Below, piece after piece: positions 25,544 to 35,086 of a stretch of 64,000 nt of DNA. The translations under genes and the position numbers were made by a program. Below the pieces are notes generated by a model. That model made no database searches. It was not told the origin of the DNA and worked only from the letters and a program-made list of their open reading frames with translations. This DNA comes from an uncultured Lachnoclostridium sp. GTDB taxonomy: Bacteria > Bacillota > Clostridia > Lachnospirales > Lachnospiraceae. Positions within the stretch are counted from its first letter, which is position 1. Every line of letters starts with the position of its first letter. The stretch spans positions 62,001-126,000 of the forward strand of contig CALWLW010000001.1 in the NCBI GenBank assembly GCA_944381625.1, read 5' to 3'.

Positions 25544-27250
25544 ATGGGATGCAGGGACGAGATCCTGTCCGACGATTATATTGATTATATCTGGAAGGTG
25601 GACGCCAGGACCGCGCTGAGGGAAGCGGAGCGTCTTGGCATCTGCGGCCAGTACGTGACGGACGGACTGATGATTTTTTACATGAACCAGGAAGAGGTAG
25701 TACGCAACCCTTCAGGGATGCTCATCGGAGACTATGCGGTCACCTACTGTCATACACAGCTGGATACGGAGAGCCTGGAGAAGACCAGGATCCTCACGAT
25801 TCAAAACCAGCCGGCTCTTGGGCTTCGTGGGCGCGGCGTGCTGCTGGGTTTTCTGGATTCCGGCATTGCGCTGGAGGACGCGGTCTTTCGGAATCTGGAT
25901 GGGAGCACCCGGGTCGTGGGACTTTGGGACCAGACCGACCAGAGCGGGGAACCTCCGGGGGATATGCGTTACGGCACGGCTTATACTGCGGAGGACATCG
26001 ACCGTCTGCTCCAGGAGGGGACGGAGAACCTGCCAGGATATGATGAAAACGGACACGGAACAAAGGTGGCATCCATCGCGGCAGGTTCCGCACTGGAGGA
26101 TCGGAATTTCATAGGCGCGGCGCCTGAAGCGTCCATTGCGTTTGTGAAGCTGAAGCCTGCCAAGCCTTCTATCCGCCGCCTGCAGCAGATCCCACAGGAC
26201 GCGGTGGCCTACGAGGAGGCGGACATGATGCTGGCGGTTCGATATCTGGATATGCTGGCTTCTGAGCTGGGGATGCCGTTGGTGATCTGTCTGGCTCTGG
26301 GGAGCAATTCGGGAGGACACACAGGAGCCACGCCGCTGGGACTGTATCTGAGCGAGTTTGCCAGGTGGGCAGGACGGGCGGTGGCGGCCGCCGCAGGAAA
26401 CGAAGGGAACCAGGGGCATCATTTCTATGGAGAGATCCCCCCGGACACAGGATACCTGGATGTGGAGCTGCGGGTGGGCGCGAACGAGAGCGGATTCCAG
26501 ATGAACCTGTGGGGGAACGCGCCGGGGATCTTTTCGGTGGAGGTCATCTCTCCTTCAGGGGAGAAGATCCCCAGGATCTTTTCCCGTCCGCTGGAACGGC
26601 AGAGATATGAATTTGTATTTGAAAATACGGTGCTGGACCTGCAATATGAGCAGGCGGAAGTGATCTCCGGGGACGAAAGGCTTCTTCTTTTGTTCCGCGA
26701 TCCCACGCCGGGGATCTGGAGGATCCGCGTGTTTGCCAGGGGGGATCTGGACAGCAGTTTCCATATCTGGCTGCCCATCACAGGTTTTATCAGTGATGAT
26801 ACTTATTTTCTCCGATCTTCCCCGGACACGACCGTCACGGAACCGGCCAATGCGGAGGGCGTTATCACCTTCGCCGGATATGACGCCAGAGAGAACAGTA
26901 TCTGGCTGGATTCCAGCAGGGGGCTGACCCGGTATCAGAGACAGAAGCCGGATCTGGCCGCGCCGGCGGTGGAGGTGTCTGCCATTGACCGGCGGGGAAA
27001 CGCGGGGACGCTCACGGGCACCAGCGCCGCGGCCGCCCTGGGAGCGGGAGCCTGCGCTCTTTTTCTGGAATGGGGGATTGTCAGAGACAATTTTTCCACC
27101 ATGGACAGCGTGACGATCCAGCGGTATCTGATCCGGGGCGCGGCCCGTCCGCCTGTTTTCACGTATCCCAACCAGCTGTGGGGATATGGCCTTCTGGATC
27201 TGTACGGCGGTTTCCAGGCGGTGAGCGGCAGCCGGGCGTCCGCCCTGTAA
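25544..27250 (+). CDS. S8 subtilisin-like protease, Csp-like
   Basis: 568 residues; GGGAGGTGG precedes the ATG. A short N-terminal region is followed by a subtilase domain with a complete triad: D105 in LGFLDSGI, H171 in NGHGTKVAS, S494 in LTGTSAAAA. About 270-450 is the jelly-roll-type insert seen in the Csp proteases of Clostridia, which process the spore germination enzyme SleC or, as pseudoproteases, sense germinants. No signal peptide or membrane segment. Because the triad is intact, this is an active-type member; a germination role is plausible but Lachnospiraceae carry several such paralogues. Single-gene unit. Confidence 0.85.
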   Translation: MGCRDEILSDDYIDYIWKVDARTALREAERLGICGQYVTDGLMIFYMNQEEVVRNPSGMLIGDYAVTYCHTQLDTESLEKTRILTIQNQPALGLRGRGVLLGFLDSGIALEDAVFRNLDGSTRVVGLWDQTDQSGEPPGDMRYGTAYTAEDIDRLLQEGTENLPGYDENGHGTKVASIAAGSALEDRNFIGAAPEASIAFVKLKPAKPSIRRLQQIPQDAVAYEEADMMLAVRYLDMLASELGMPLVICLALGSNSGGHTGATPLGLYLSEFARWAGRAVAAAAGNEGNQGHHFYGEIPPDTGYLDVELRVGANESGFQMNLWGNAPGIFSVEVISPSGEKIPRIFSRPLERQRYEFVFENTVLDLQYEQAEVISGDERLLLLFRDPTPGIWRIRVFARGDLDSSFHIWLPITGFISDDTYFLRSSPDTTVTEPANAEGVITFAGYDARENSIWLDSSRGLTRYQRQKPDLAAPAVEVSAIDRRGNAGTLTGTSAAAALGAGACALFLEWGIVRDNFSTMDSVTIQRYLIRGAARPPVFTYPNQLWGYGLLDLYGGFQAVSGSRASAL

Positions 27251-27296
27251 AATGGATGGACGCCGTCCCGGCGGCCTGCGGTTCCGTAAAAATTCA

Positions 27297-27324
27297 TTGA
27301 CAACGGTAAGAAACATGATACAAT
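27297..27324 (+). promoter_or_regulatory. promoter of the citrate synthase operon
   Basis: TTGACA (27297-27302), 16 bases, TACAAT (27319-27324). Confidence 0.75.
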
Positions 27325-27337
27325 GGATACGTTGAGA

Positions 27338-27347
27338 TTGTATACAA
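27338..27347. promoter_or_regulatory. GntR/FCD-type operator TTGTATACAA
   Basis: Perfect 10-base palindrome about 8 bases after the predicted transcription start. FCD-subfamily GntR repressors commonly bind TTGTATACAA-type sites, and one is encoded in this operon. Confidence 0.6.
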
Positions 27348-27368
27348 GAATACAAAGGAGCAAGGATC

Positions 27369-28784
27369 ATGGATAAAAACAGAGCCGTTCATTTTGACAG
27401 ACATACGAACCTGCTGCAGCTGGAGGAGCATATGTATCCTCTGGTGGATGTGGAATACCCGAATACGTTTCGGAATCTGTTTCCCTACACGGAGATCCCG
27501 AAGATTGCATTCAACGACCGCATCGTGCCTCACCATATGCCGGACGAGATCTGGATTACGGACACCACGTTCCGGGACGGACAGCAGTCCAGGGCGCCTT
27601 ATTCCACGGAGCAGATCGTGACGATCTTCGATTATCTGCACAAGCTGGGAGGCCCCAGGGGGCTGATCCGCCAGTCGGAGTTCTTCCTGTACAGCAAGAA
27701 GGATCGTGACGCGGTGTACAAGTGCCTGGAGAGGGGATATAAATTCCCGGAGGTGACCAGCTGGATCCGCGCCAGCCACGAGGATTTTAAGCTGGTGAAG
27801 GAGTTGGGCCTGAAGGAGACGGGAATCCTGGTGAGCTGCTCCGACTACCATATATTTTACAAGATGAAAAAGACCCGCCGGGAGGCCATGCAGCATTACC
27901 TGGATATTATCCGGGACTGCCTGGAGATCGGCATCAGCCCCAGATGCCATCTGGAGGACATTACCAGGGCGGATATCTACGGCTATGTGATCCCGTTCTG
28001 CCTGGAGCTGAAGAACCTCATGGATTTTTATCAGATTCCCATCAAGGTGCGCTGCTGCGACACCATGGGTTACGGCGTGAACTATCCGGGCGCGGTGATT
28101 CCCAGGTCTGTGCCGGGCATCATTTATGGAATCCAGGTACACGCAGGATTCCCGTCCGAACTTATCGAGTGGCACGGGCATAACGATTTCTACAAGGCGG
28201 TCAGCAATTCCACCACGGCATGGCTCTACGGGGCGTCCGGCGTGAACTGCTCCCTGTTCGGCATCGGCGAGCGCACGGGCAATACGCCTCTGGAGGCCAT
28301 GGTGTTTGAATATGCCCAGCTTCGGGGAACCCTGGACGGTATGGATACTACGGTGATCTCAGATCTGGCGGAGTATTATGAGAATGAGATCGGGTACCGG
28401 GTACCCTCCAGAACGCCTTTCGTGGGCAAGAATTTCAATGTGACCAGGGCGGGCATCCATGCGGACGGGCTTTTGAAAAACGAAGAGATCTACAACATCT
28501 TTGATACAGAAAAATTCCTTAACCGCCCGCCGGTGGTGGCAGTATCCAATACCTCCGGTCTGGCGGGCATCGCCCACTGGATCAACAGCTGGTTCCGGCT
28601 GAAGGGAGACCAGGCGATTGACAAAAACGCGGAGCTGGTACACATGGTGAAGGCCTGGGTGGACAACGAGTACGAGAGCGGCAGGGTGACGGTGCTCACC
28701 GATGAAGAGCTGCTGAGCGTGATCCAGGATGCCTGCCGGAAACTGGGCATACAGCTCGGACAGGGAGGTAAAAAAGAATCATGA
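27369..28784 (+). CDS. probable (Re)-citrate synthase, isopropylmalate/homocitrate synthase family
   Basis: 471 residues; AAAGGAGCAAGG precedes the ATG. It is a DRE-TIM metallolyase: the catalytic TTFRDGQQ near residue 75, metal-binding EWHGHND near 265, and a C-terminal lid region. No LeuA regulatory domain. The family includes isopropylmalate, homocitrate and Re-citrate synthases, which condense acetyl-CoA with a 2-oxoacid. The next genes are a GntR regulator and NADP isocitrate dehydrogenase, and no leu or lys genes are near, so citrate formation for 2-oxoglutarate/glutamate is the best reading. It overlaps the GntR gene by 4 bases. Homocitrate synthase remains possible. Confidence 0.7.
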   Translation: MDKNRAVHFDRHTNLLQLEEHMYPLVDVEYPNTFRNLFPYTEIPKIAFNDRIVPHHMPDEIWITDTTFRDGQQSRAPYSTEQIVTIFDYLHKLGGPRGLIRQSEFFLYSKKDRDAVYKCLERGYKFPEVTSWIRASHEDFKLVKELGLKETGILVSCSDYHIFYKMKKTRREAMQHYLDIIRDCLEIGISPRCHLEDITRADIYGYVIPFCLELKNLMDFYQIPIKVRCCDTMGYGVNYPGAVIPRSVPGIIYGIQVHAGFPSELIEWHGHNDFYKAVSNSTTAWLYGASGVNCSLFGIGERTGNTPLEAMVFEYAQLRGTLDGMDTTVISDLAEYYENEIGYRVPSRTPFVGKNFNVTRAGIHADGLLKNEEIYNIFDTEKFLNRPPVVAVSNTSGLAGIAHWINSWFRLKGDQAIDKNAELVHMVKAWVDNEYESGRVTVLTDEELLSVIQDACRKLGIQLGQGGKKES

Positions 28785-29461
28785 ACGAGATGCACGACCC
28801 CAAAGAGAACCGGGACCGGTATTCTCTGAGGGGGAGAGTATACGAAAGCATAAGGGAGGATATCTTAAACGGCAGATATCCTCAGCACACGGAGTTGAAA
28901 GAGACGGCCATCGGCACAGAGCTGGGCGTGAGCCGCACGCCGGTCCGTGAGGCGCTCCGCCAGCTGGAGCTGGAAGGCCTGGTGACGATCATCCCCAACA
29001 GGGGCGCTTATGTGAACGCGATCACGGCCAAGGATGTGAAAGATATTTACAGCATCCGATCCATGCTGGAAGGACTGTGCGCGCGCTGGGCCACGGAGGA
29101 GATCACAAAAGAACAGCTGGACGGGATGGAGGAGATCATCTGTCTCACCGAGTATCATACGGAGAAAGGGAACTATGGGAAGCTCCACGAACTGGACAGC
29201 CAGTTCCATGAACGCCTGTACGAGGCGTCCAACAGCCGTATCCTCCAGCATGTGCTGTCTGATTTCCACGATTATGTGAAACGGGTGAGAAAGGCGACGA
29301 TCGCGTCCGAGAACCGGTCGGTGAAATCCACCCAGGAGCATCGGGCGATCTTCGAAGCCATCCGGGACCGGAAGCCGGACCTGGCGGAGGAACTGGCCAG
29401 TCAGCATATCAGAAGAACGATTGAGAGCATCCAGCTCTACGGGCTGGACAACATATTGTGA
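28781..29461 (+). CDS. GntR-family regulator, FCD domain
   Basis: 226 residues. The N-terminal winged helix has the GntR hallmark GVSRTPVREALRQLELEGLV (about 45-64). The C-terminal all-helical FCD domain carries metal-ligand residues in ELDSQFHERLYEAS, HRAIFEAI and QHIRRTIES. Such regulators sense carboxylates such as citrate or lactate. It overlaps the citrate synthase stop (ATGA) and precedes icd, so it probably autoregulates the operon through the TTGTATACAA site at 27338 and responds to a TCA-type acid. Confidence 0.9.
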   Translation: MNEMHDPKENRDRYSLRGRVYESIREDILNGRYPQHTELKETAIGTELGVSRTPVREALRQLELEGLVTIIPNRGAYVNAITAKDVKDIYSIRSMLEGLCARWATEEITKEQLDGMEEIICLTEYHTEKGNYGKLHELDSQFHERLYEASNSRILQHVLSDFHDYVKRVRKATIASENRSVKSTQEHRAIFEAIRDRKPDLAEELASQHIRRTIESIQLYGLDNIL

Positions 29462-29531
29462 CCGGGGCTTTCGCAGAACGAAAAGCGTGAAAACCGGAGA
29501 TATTTTACAGAAAAAATAGGAGACAGGACAG

Positions 29532-30746
29532 ATGGAAAAGATTAAGATGACGACGCCGCTGGTGGAGATGGACGGAGACGAAATGACCAGGATTCTCTGG
29601 CAGATGATCAAGGACGAGCTTCTGCTCCCCTTTGTGGATCTGAAGACCGAGTATTACGACCTGGGGCTGGAGAACCGGGACCGTACAGACGACCAGGTGA
29701 CGGTGGATTCCGCTGAAGCCACCAAAAAATACGGCGTGGCGGTAAAATGCGCCACGATCACTCCCAACGCCGCCAGAGTGGAAGAGTACGGCCTGAAGGA
29801 AATGTGGAAGAGCCCCAACGGCACCATCCGCGCCATCCTGGACGGCACGGTGTTCCGCGCCCCGATCATTGTAAAAGGCATCGAGCCGTATGTGAAGACC
29901 TGGAAGAAACCCATTACGCTGGCACGTCATGCGTATGGGGACATCTACAAGGGCGCGGAGATGTCCATACCGGGTCCGGGGAAAGTGGAGATGGTCTATA
30001 CGGACGCAGAGGGCCGGCAGGAATCGGTGACGGTGCATGAATTCAAAGGGCCGGGTATCGTCCAGGGCGTTCACAACCTGGACGCGTCCATTGAGAGCTT
30101 TGCCAGAAGCTGTTTCCAGTACGCGCTGGATACGAAGCAGGATCTCTGGTTTGCCACCAAGGACACCATCTCCAAGAAATACGACCATCATTTTAAAGAC
30201 GTTTTCCAGGAGATCTATGAGAAGGAGTATGAGGCGGAGTTCAAAAAGGCGGGACTTGAGTATTTCTATACGCTGATCGACGACGCGGTGGCCCGTGTGG
30301 TCAAATCCGAGGGCGGATTTATCTGGGCCTGCAAGAACTATGACGGGGACGTGATGAGCGACCTGGTGGCCACGGCGTTCGGTTCCCTGGCCATGATGAC
30401 CTCCGTGCTGGTGTCTCCCCATGGATACTATGAGTATGAGGCGGCCCACGGCACGGTGCAGAGACATTATTACAAGCACCTGAAAGGGGAAGAGACGTCC
30501 ACCAATTCCATGGCCACGATCTTTGCCTGGAGCGGCGCGCTGCGCAAGAGAGGCGAGCTGGATAAGCTTCCGGAACTGGTGCGTTTCGCGGACGTATTGG
30601 AACAGGCGTCCATCCGTACCATCGAATCTGGAAAGATGACCAAGGATCTGGCGCTGATCACAGAACTGAAGGACGTGACGGTGCTGAATTCCAGGGATTT
30701 CATCTGCGCGGTGCGCGCGGAGATGGAGCGTATGCTGGAAGCCTGA
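29532..30746 (+). CDS. icd: NADP-dependent isocitrate dehydrogenase
   Basis: 404 residues; AATAGGAGA precedes the ATG. The sequence is the type II homodimeric form: [20 protein letters not shown] start, then [36 protein letters not shown] with substrate-binding Ser/Asn/Arg, and [16 protein letters not shown]. It oxidises isocitrate to 2-oxoglutarate with NADP. With the upstream citrate synthase it forms the oxidative branch to glutamate; aconitase, which would be needed between them, is not in the window. Length matches the family. Confidence 0.93.
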   Translation: MEKIKMTTPLVEMDGDEMTRILWQMIKDELLLPFVDLKTEYYDLGLENRDRTDDQVTVDSAEATKKYGVAVKCATITPNAARVEEYGLKEMWKSPNGTIRAILDGTVFRAPIIVKGIEPYVKTWKKPITLARHAYGDIYKGAEMSIPGPGKVEMVYTDAEGRQESVTVHEFKGPGIVQGVHNLDASIESFARSCFQYALDTKQDLWFATKDTISKKYDHHFKDVFQEIYEKEYEAEFKKAGLEYFYTLIDDAVARVVKSEGGFIWACKNYDGDVMSDLVATAFGSLAMMTSVLVSPHGYYEYEAAHGTVQRHYYKHLKGEETSTNSMATIFAWSGALRKRGELDKLPELVRFADVLEQASIRTIESGKMTKDLALITELKDVTVLNSRDFICAVRAEMERMLEA

Positions 30747-30788
30747 AAACGAAGATAAATTTTTCACCGCTCACATCATAAAATAAGA

Positions 30789-30825
30789 TACCCTCCCATA
30801 TATTTAGAACAAATGTGGGAGGGTA
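30789..30825 (+). promoter_or_regulatory. hairpin that includes the spoIVA ribosome binding site
   Basis: TACCCTCCCA (30789-30798) is perfectly complementary to TGGGAGGGTA (30816-30825), and the second arm contains the GGGAGGG ribosome site 7 bases before the spoIVA ATG. Folding would hide the site. It may also be a weak terminator after icd. Confidence 0.5.
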
Positions 30826-30830
30826 ATTTT

Positions 30831-32321
30831 ATGGAATCAGTTCAGGACAAGAAAGAATTCTATCTGTATCAGGATATTAAAGAGCGTACAGGAGGCGAGA
30901 TCTACATAGGAGTGGTGGGGCCTGTGAGGACGGGAAAATCCACCTTCATCAAACGGTTTATGGATCTTCTGGTGCTTCCCAATATGGAAGATTCCCATGA
31001 GCGGGAACGGGCCACCGACGAACTTCCCCAGTCGGCGGGCGGCAAGACGATCATGACCACGGAACCCAAGTTTGTGCCCAAAGAGGCGGTGGAGATCAAG
31101 GTGGGGGGAGAGATCCCTGTGAAGATCCGACTGATCGACTGTGTGGGATATATGGTGGACGGGGCGGCGGGACATCTGGAAAACGATGTGGAGCGCAAGG
31201 TCAAGACGCCCTGGTTCCAGGAGGAGATCCCTTTTACCAAGGCGGCGGAGATCGGGACGCACAAGGTTATCCACGATCATTCCACCATCGGGATCGTGGT
31301 GACCTGCGACGGCAGCTTCGGGGATATCCCGGCAGGGAACTACCAGGCGGCGGAGGAGCGCACGGTGGAGGAACTGAAGAAGCTGGGAAAACCCTTTGTG
31401 ATCCTGCTCAACACCACCAGGCCGTTCAGCGACAGCGTGCGGAAGACGGCGGAGGAAAAGTTTGGCCGATATCAGGTGCCGGTGCTTCCTGTGAACTGCG
31501 AGCAGCTGAAGAAGGAGGATATCTCCATGATCCTTGAGCAGATCCTGCTGGAGTTCCCGCTGATCGACGTGGAATTCCACATGCCCAGCTGGGTGGAGAT
31601 GCTCCCCGTGGAGCATCCGGCCAAGCAGGAGGTGATCCGCAAAGGGAAGGAAATGATGGAGGAATTCCGCGTGCTCAGGGACGTGGGAAATGTGAAGACA
31701 GACTGCGAAGGGCCGGCGGTCAGCCGGATCAAGCTGGAGCAGGTGGCGCTGAACCGGGGCGTCGTGGTCTATACGGTGAGCATGGAGGAGTCGGGATATT
31801 ATCAGATGCTCAGCGAACTGACGGGCATGGAGCTGAAGGATGAGTACGATCTGATCGGGCAGCTCAAAGAATTGTCCGCCATGCAGAGACAGTACGGGAA
31901 AGTGATCCGTGCCATGGACGCAGTCCGTCAGAAAGGATATGGGATGGTGCTGCCGGAGCGGGAGGAGATCACCATGGAAGACCCGGTCCTGATCCATCAG
32001 GGCGGAAAATATGGGGTGAAGCTCCGCTCCTTCTCGCCCTCCGTCCATATGATCCGGGCGGACATTGAGACGGAGATCGCCCCCATCGTAGGCAGCGAGG
32101 AGCAGGCCAAGGATCTGATCCGCTACATCCAGGAGGGGCGCGCCCGGGATGAGGGAATCTGGTCCATCAATATCTTTGGAAAGACGGTGGAAGAGCTGGT
32201 GGAGGACGGCATCCGCAGCAAGCTGTATCAGATCGGCGAGGAAAGCCAGGAGAAACTGCAGGATACCATGAAGAAAATTGTCAACGATTCCAACGGCGGA
32301 CTGGTGTGCATTATCATTTAA
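30831..32321 (+). CDS. spoIVA: stage IV sporulation protein A (spore coat ATPase)
   Basis: 496 residues from the ATG at 30831; an in-frame ATG at 30813 lies before the ribosome site and is rejected. SpoIVA is a TRAFAC-class ATPase that polymerises on the forespore surface as the base layer of the coat. The Walker A GPVRTGKSTFIKRF is near residue 28, Walker B-like LIDCVGYMVDGAAGH near 100, and the conserved C-terminal half ends in GGLVCIII. Length equals the usual 492. It is expected to be sigma-E controlled in the mother cell, though I see no clear sigma-E promoter. Confidence 0.97.
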   Translation: MESVQDKKEFYLYQDIKERTGGEIYIGVVGPVRTGKSTFIKRFMDLLVLPNMEDSHERERATDELPQSAGGKTIMTTEPKFVPKEAVEIKVGGEIPVKIRLIDCVGYMVDGAAGHLENDVERKVKTPWFQEEIPFTKAAEIGTHKVIHDHSTIGIVVTCDGSFGDIPAGNYQAAEERTVEELKKLGKPFVILLNTTRPFSDSVRKTAEEKFGRYQVPVLPVNCEQLKKEDISMILEQILLEFPLIDVEFHMPSWVEMLPVEHPAKQEVIRKGKEMMEEFRVLRDVGNVKTDCEGPAVSRIKLEQVALNRGVVVYTVSMEESGYYQMLSELTGMELKDEYDLIGQLKELSAMQRQYGKVIRAMDAVRQKGYGMVLPEREEITMEDPVLIHQGGKYGVKLRSFSPSVHMIRADIETEIAPIVGSEEQAKDLIRYIQEGRARDEGIWSINIFGKTVEELVEDGIRSKLYQIGEESQEKLQDTMKKIVNDSNGGLVCIII

Positions 32322-32339
32322 GCCCGCGGTGCGGGAAAG

Positions 32340-32388
32340 GCGCCGGCAAAAGAATCCTGAAAAACAGGCTTCTTTTTTGCCGGCGGCG
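32340..32388. terminator. bidirectional-looking terminator after spoIVA
   Basis: GCCGGCAAAAGAA and TTCTTTTTTGCCGGC pair around a short loop, with the T6 run in the right arm. Confidence 0.65.
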
Positions 32389-32417
32389 TTGGCAGAAGCC
32401 TCCATATTGAGTATAAT
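32389..32417 (+). promoter_or_regulatory. promoter of the MBL hydrolase/rnhA pair
   Basis: TTGGCA (32389-32394), 17 bases, TATAAT (32412-32417). Confidence 0.65.
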
Positions 32418-32452
32418 AGAGTTTGACCGGAAAAGGAGGCATGCAAAAGAAG

Positions 32453-33148
32453 ATGAAAGTTACGTTTATCTTCCACAGCAGTTTTGCTGTGGAACTGGAG
32501 AAGGATATATTGATCTTTGATTATTATGGGGAGGGGAATCTGCCCTGTATCCCTGGGGGAAAGCGGGTATGGTTTCTGAACAGCCATGGGCACCATGACC
32601 ATTTTCAGAGAAAGATCCTGAATCTTACAGACACTTTCCCAGGCGCGCAGTTCATTCTGTCCAGGGACATCCGGTTCAGGCCCGAGGAGCGTAAAGACTG
32701 GATACACAGCGTGAGAGCAGGCGGGGAATATGAGTTTGGAAGCCTGAAGGTGCGTACCCTTCGCTCCACGGATCTGGGCGTGGCATACGTGGTGGAAGCG
32801 GAAGGAAAGCGGATCTACCATGCGGGCGATCTGAACTGGTGGCACTGGGACGGAGAGGACAAAGCCTGGAACAATAACATGGCCGCCAATTATAAGAGAG
32901 AGGTGGACAAGCTGGAAGGACAGCGCTTTGACGCGGCGTTTGTGCCGCTGGACCCGCGCCTGGGGGACGCGTTTTACTGGGGGATGAAATATTTCCTGGA
33001 GCAGACTCACGCAGAAGCGGTATTCCCCATGCATTGCTGGGAGGACTATTCGGTCTGCAAAAAAGTCAGGAAGCTGGAAGAGATGAAAGGGTTGACCGCG
33101 CCCCTGCGGGACGTGGAATATCCGGGACAGGAGTGGAATTTATGTTAG
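32453..33148 (+). CDS. metallo-beta-lactamase-fold hydrolase
   Basis: 231 residues from ATG 32453, 13 bases after AAGGAGG; an ATG at 32441 is only one base from that site. The metal motif is NSHGHHDHF, followed by HAGDLNWW and the late FPMHCWEDY, giving the His/Asp ligands of the UlaG-like cytosolic branch of the MBL fold. Substrate unknown; members of this branch act on phosphodiesters or lactones. The last codons overlap the RNase HI start by 7 bases, so the two are translated together. Confidence 0.8.
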   Translation: MKVTFIFHSSFAVELEKDILIFDYYGEGNLPCIPGGKRVWFLNSHGHHDHFQRKILNLTDTFPGAQFILSRDIRFRPEERKDWIHSVRAGGEYEFGSLKVRTLRSTDLGVAYVVEAEGKRIYHAGDLNWWHWDGEDKAWNNNMAANYKREVDKLEGQRFDAAFVPLDPRLGDAFYWGMKYFLEQTHAEAVFPMHCWEDYSVCKKVRKLEEMKGLTAPLRDVEYPGQEWNLC

Positions 33149-33615
33149 TGAAGATTTATACGGACGGATCGGCGCGGGGGAACCCGGACGGGCCGGGAGG
33201 CTACGGGACGATCCTGTCTTATACAGATACAAAGGGAGTGGAGCATACGCGGGAACTCTCCCAGGGATATAAAAAGACCACCAACAACCGCATGGAGCTG
33301 ATGGCGGCCATCGCCGGGCTGGAGGCGCTGACGCGCCCCTGCCAGGTAGAACTGTATTCAGATTCCAAATATCTGGTGGACGCCTTCAACCAGCACTGGG
33401 TGGAATCCTGGGTAAAGAAAAACTGGGTCAACAGCCAGAAGAAGCCGGTGAAAAACCCGGATCTGTGGAAACGGCTGCTGAGAGCGATGGAACCCCATCA
33501 GGTGACTTATGTCTGGGTCAGGGGTCACAACGGGCATCCCCAGAACGAGCGGTGCGATAAATTGGCGACTTCCGCGGCGGACGGGGACGATCTGATGGAC
33601 GACGTCCTACTTTAA
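33142..33615 (+). CDS. rnhA: ribonuclease HI
   Basis: 157 residues from ATG 33142; the longer frame upstream is a shadow of the MBL gene. Catalytic residues are present: D in IYTDGSARGNPDG, E in NNRMELMA, D in LYSDSKYL, and the final D in NERCDKLA. It removes RNA from RNA-DNA hybrids. The length is that of E. coli RNase HI, and the basic-protrusion handle region (WVESWVKKNWVNSQKKPVKN) is present. Its stop overlaps the convergent lipoprotein gene by 9 bases. Confidence 0.95.
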   Translation: MLVKIYTDGSARGNPDGPGGYGTILSYTDTKGVEHTRELSQGYKKTTNNRMELMAAIAGLEALTRPCQVELYSDSKYLVDAFNQHWVESWVKKNWVNSQKKPVKNPDLWKRLLRAMEPHQVTYVWVRGHNGHPQNERCDKLATSAADGDDLMDDVLL

Positions 33616-34896
33616 TTCCGGCCGGGAGGGATCCAGCACTTTGGATACGTCGATCAGGTCGGCCACTGCCTCCGGGCGCGTCTTCATGGTGAAACCGTCC
33701 AGATTGCACCGGGTCTGGCGTACATAGGTGTCTTTCACGGATACAAAAGCCTGGGTGGACCAGACACCGCAGAAATAGCGGAAGCCCTGGGACTGTAAGA
33801 GACTCAGCTTATCGCTGGGATACTCGATCTCTTCCCCGTAAGGGTAGATATAGACGTCGGTGTCCCCCACCAGGCTTCCCACCTCTTCTCTCCAGCGGGA
33901 GGTGTCGGCGGCCAGCGTATCATAGGAGATCTGCGCGGTGTGTTTATGCCCGTAGCCATGGCAGGCGAACTGCCAGCCGGTCTCCTTTAAGCGGGCGGCT
34001 ACGGCCCGGACCGTTTCTTTGTCCTGTTCTAAGGAAGGATTTTCCCCGTCGTTGGTACGGTACCCAAGAGCGCCCTCATAACCGGTCAGGGCCAGCAGTC
34101 CTTTGGCTCCCCGCAGGGAAAAGTCGGGATGCTCCTCCACAAACGCGTCCAGGATGGGAACCACGTCATAGTCCCCAATCGATTCATTGCCTTCTTCATC
34201 TATGTAAAGGTTTTTCACATTGCCTTCTTCATCCAGCATGAGATTTCTGGCGAACCCGTCGGTTTTCATATAATCATAATAATTCACATCATCCACGGAC
34301 AGCACCAGGGGGATCTTTCCCTCGGGCACCATCGGCTGGGCGGATGCCAGCACGACAGAGCCGTCCTCGGAGGTCTGTTCTTCGCAGAGATCATGAATGT
34401 CGATCAGGATATACTGGTTGGCATACAGCTCTTCCAAGATCGCTTTAAATTCATCCACTGTGGTCATCCAGTAATTATATCCGTTCTCCATATAATCGCC
34501 GTCGAAGGCCAGATCCGTGTCCACGATCAGGGAGTGGAAGAAGATGTGGCGCACCGGCTGTTCATAGGGGACGAAAGCGTTCCTGGCCTCTGTATAAGAA
34601 GCTGTGGCCTGTGTCACTTCCGGGTCTTCTGAGAATTCTTCCGGTATATGGGTCAGGCACTCCAGCGCTTCGTCATAATAGTACCCTTCCGCCAGCGCGG
34701 CGGCTTCCTCAAGCACCGGGACGACGGTCTCCTCCCTGCGCATGGCGGCCAGCTCTTCCTCTGTGTATTCGGGCTGAACCACCACTGCCGCAGGAGCATC
34801 CCCGGCTTTAGGGGCGCACCCGGACAGCGCCGCCGCAGGCAGAAGAGAGGCGGCAAGGAAAAGGAATGTACGGCTGTTTCGAATGATTTTATTCAT
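33607..34896 (-). CDS. lipoprotein with polysaccharide deacetylase-like (NodB) domain
   Basis: 429 residues. N-terminal signal with lipobox LSGC (Cys at about 26), so it is anchored on the outer face of the membrane. After a linker (about 30-110), a NodB-type fold runs from HIFFHSLIVDTDLAF; LSVDDVNYYDYM gives an Asp-Asp motif and FACHGYGHKH an HxxxH metal motif. The usual first motif TFDD is altered to SVDD. It may deacetylate peptidoglycan or another glycan. It is convergent with rnhA (9-base overlap) and alone on its strand. Confidence 0.75.
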   Translation of the reverse strand: MNKIIRNSRTFLFLAASLLPAAALSGCAPKAGDAPAAVVVQPEYTEEELAAMRREETVVPVLEEAAALAEGYYYDEALECLTHIPEEFSEDPEVTQATASYTEARNAFVPYEQPVRHIFFHSLIVDTDLAFDGDYMENGYNYWMTTVDEFKAILEELYANQYILIDIHDLCEEQTSEDGSVVLASAQPMVPEGKIPLVLSVDDVNYYDYMKTDGFARNLMLDEEGNVKNLYIDEEGNESIGDYDVVPILDAFVEEHPDFSLRGAKGLLALTGYEGALGYRTNDGENPSLEQDKETVRAVAARLKETGWQFACHGYGHKHTAQISYDTLAADTSRWREEVGSLVGDTDVYIYPYGEEIEYPSDKLSLLQSQGFRYFCGVWSTQAFVSVKDTYVRQTRCNLDGFTMKTRPEAVADLIDVSKVLDPSRPELK

Positions 34897-35011
34897 AAGG
34901 TTCCCTCCCCGTGATTCTGAATGTTAAAGTAAGATCATCATAGCATGGACGGAAAGGAAAGTGTTTACAGTATTATTAAAAGAGATGGAAGAGTTTATTA
35001 AGATTTAAGGG

Positions 35012-35058
35012 AATGAATGAACTTTATTCATTGACATTTCAAAAAAAGATGTTATACT
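35012..35058 (+). promoter_or_regulatory. tetR promoter with overlapping operator
   Basis: TTGACA (35031-35036), 16 bases, TATACT (35053-35058). The inverted repeat AATGAAT...ATTCATT (35012-35018, 35026-35032) overlaps the -35 box and shares its half-site with the site before the MATE gene. Confidence 0.7.
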
Positions 35059-35086
35059 AACTGGTAGTAGAAAGGAGGTTTAGATT

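Noticed and set aside
30837-32405. 522-codon open frame opposite spoIVA
   Set aside because: Shadow frame; His/Leu-rich translation with no recognisable family, and no ribosome site.
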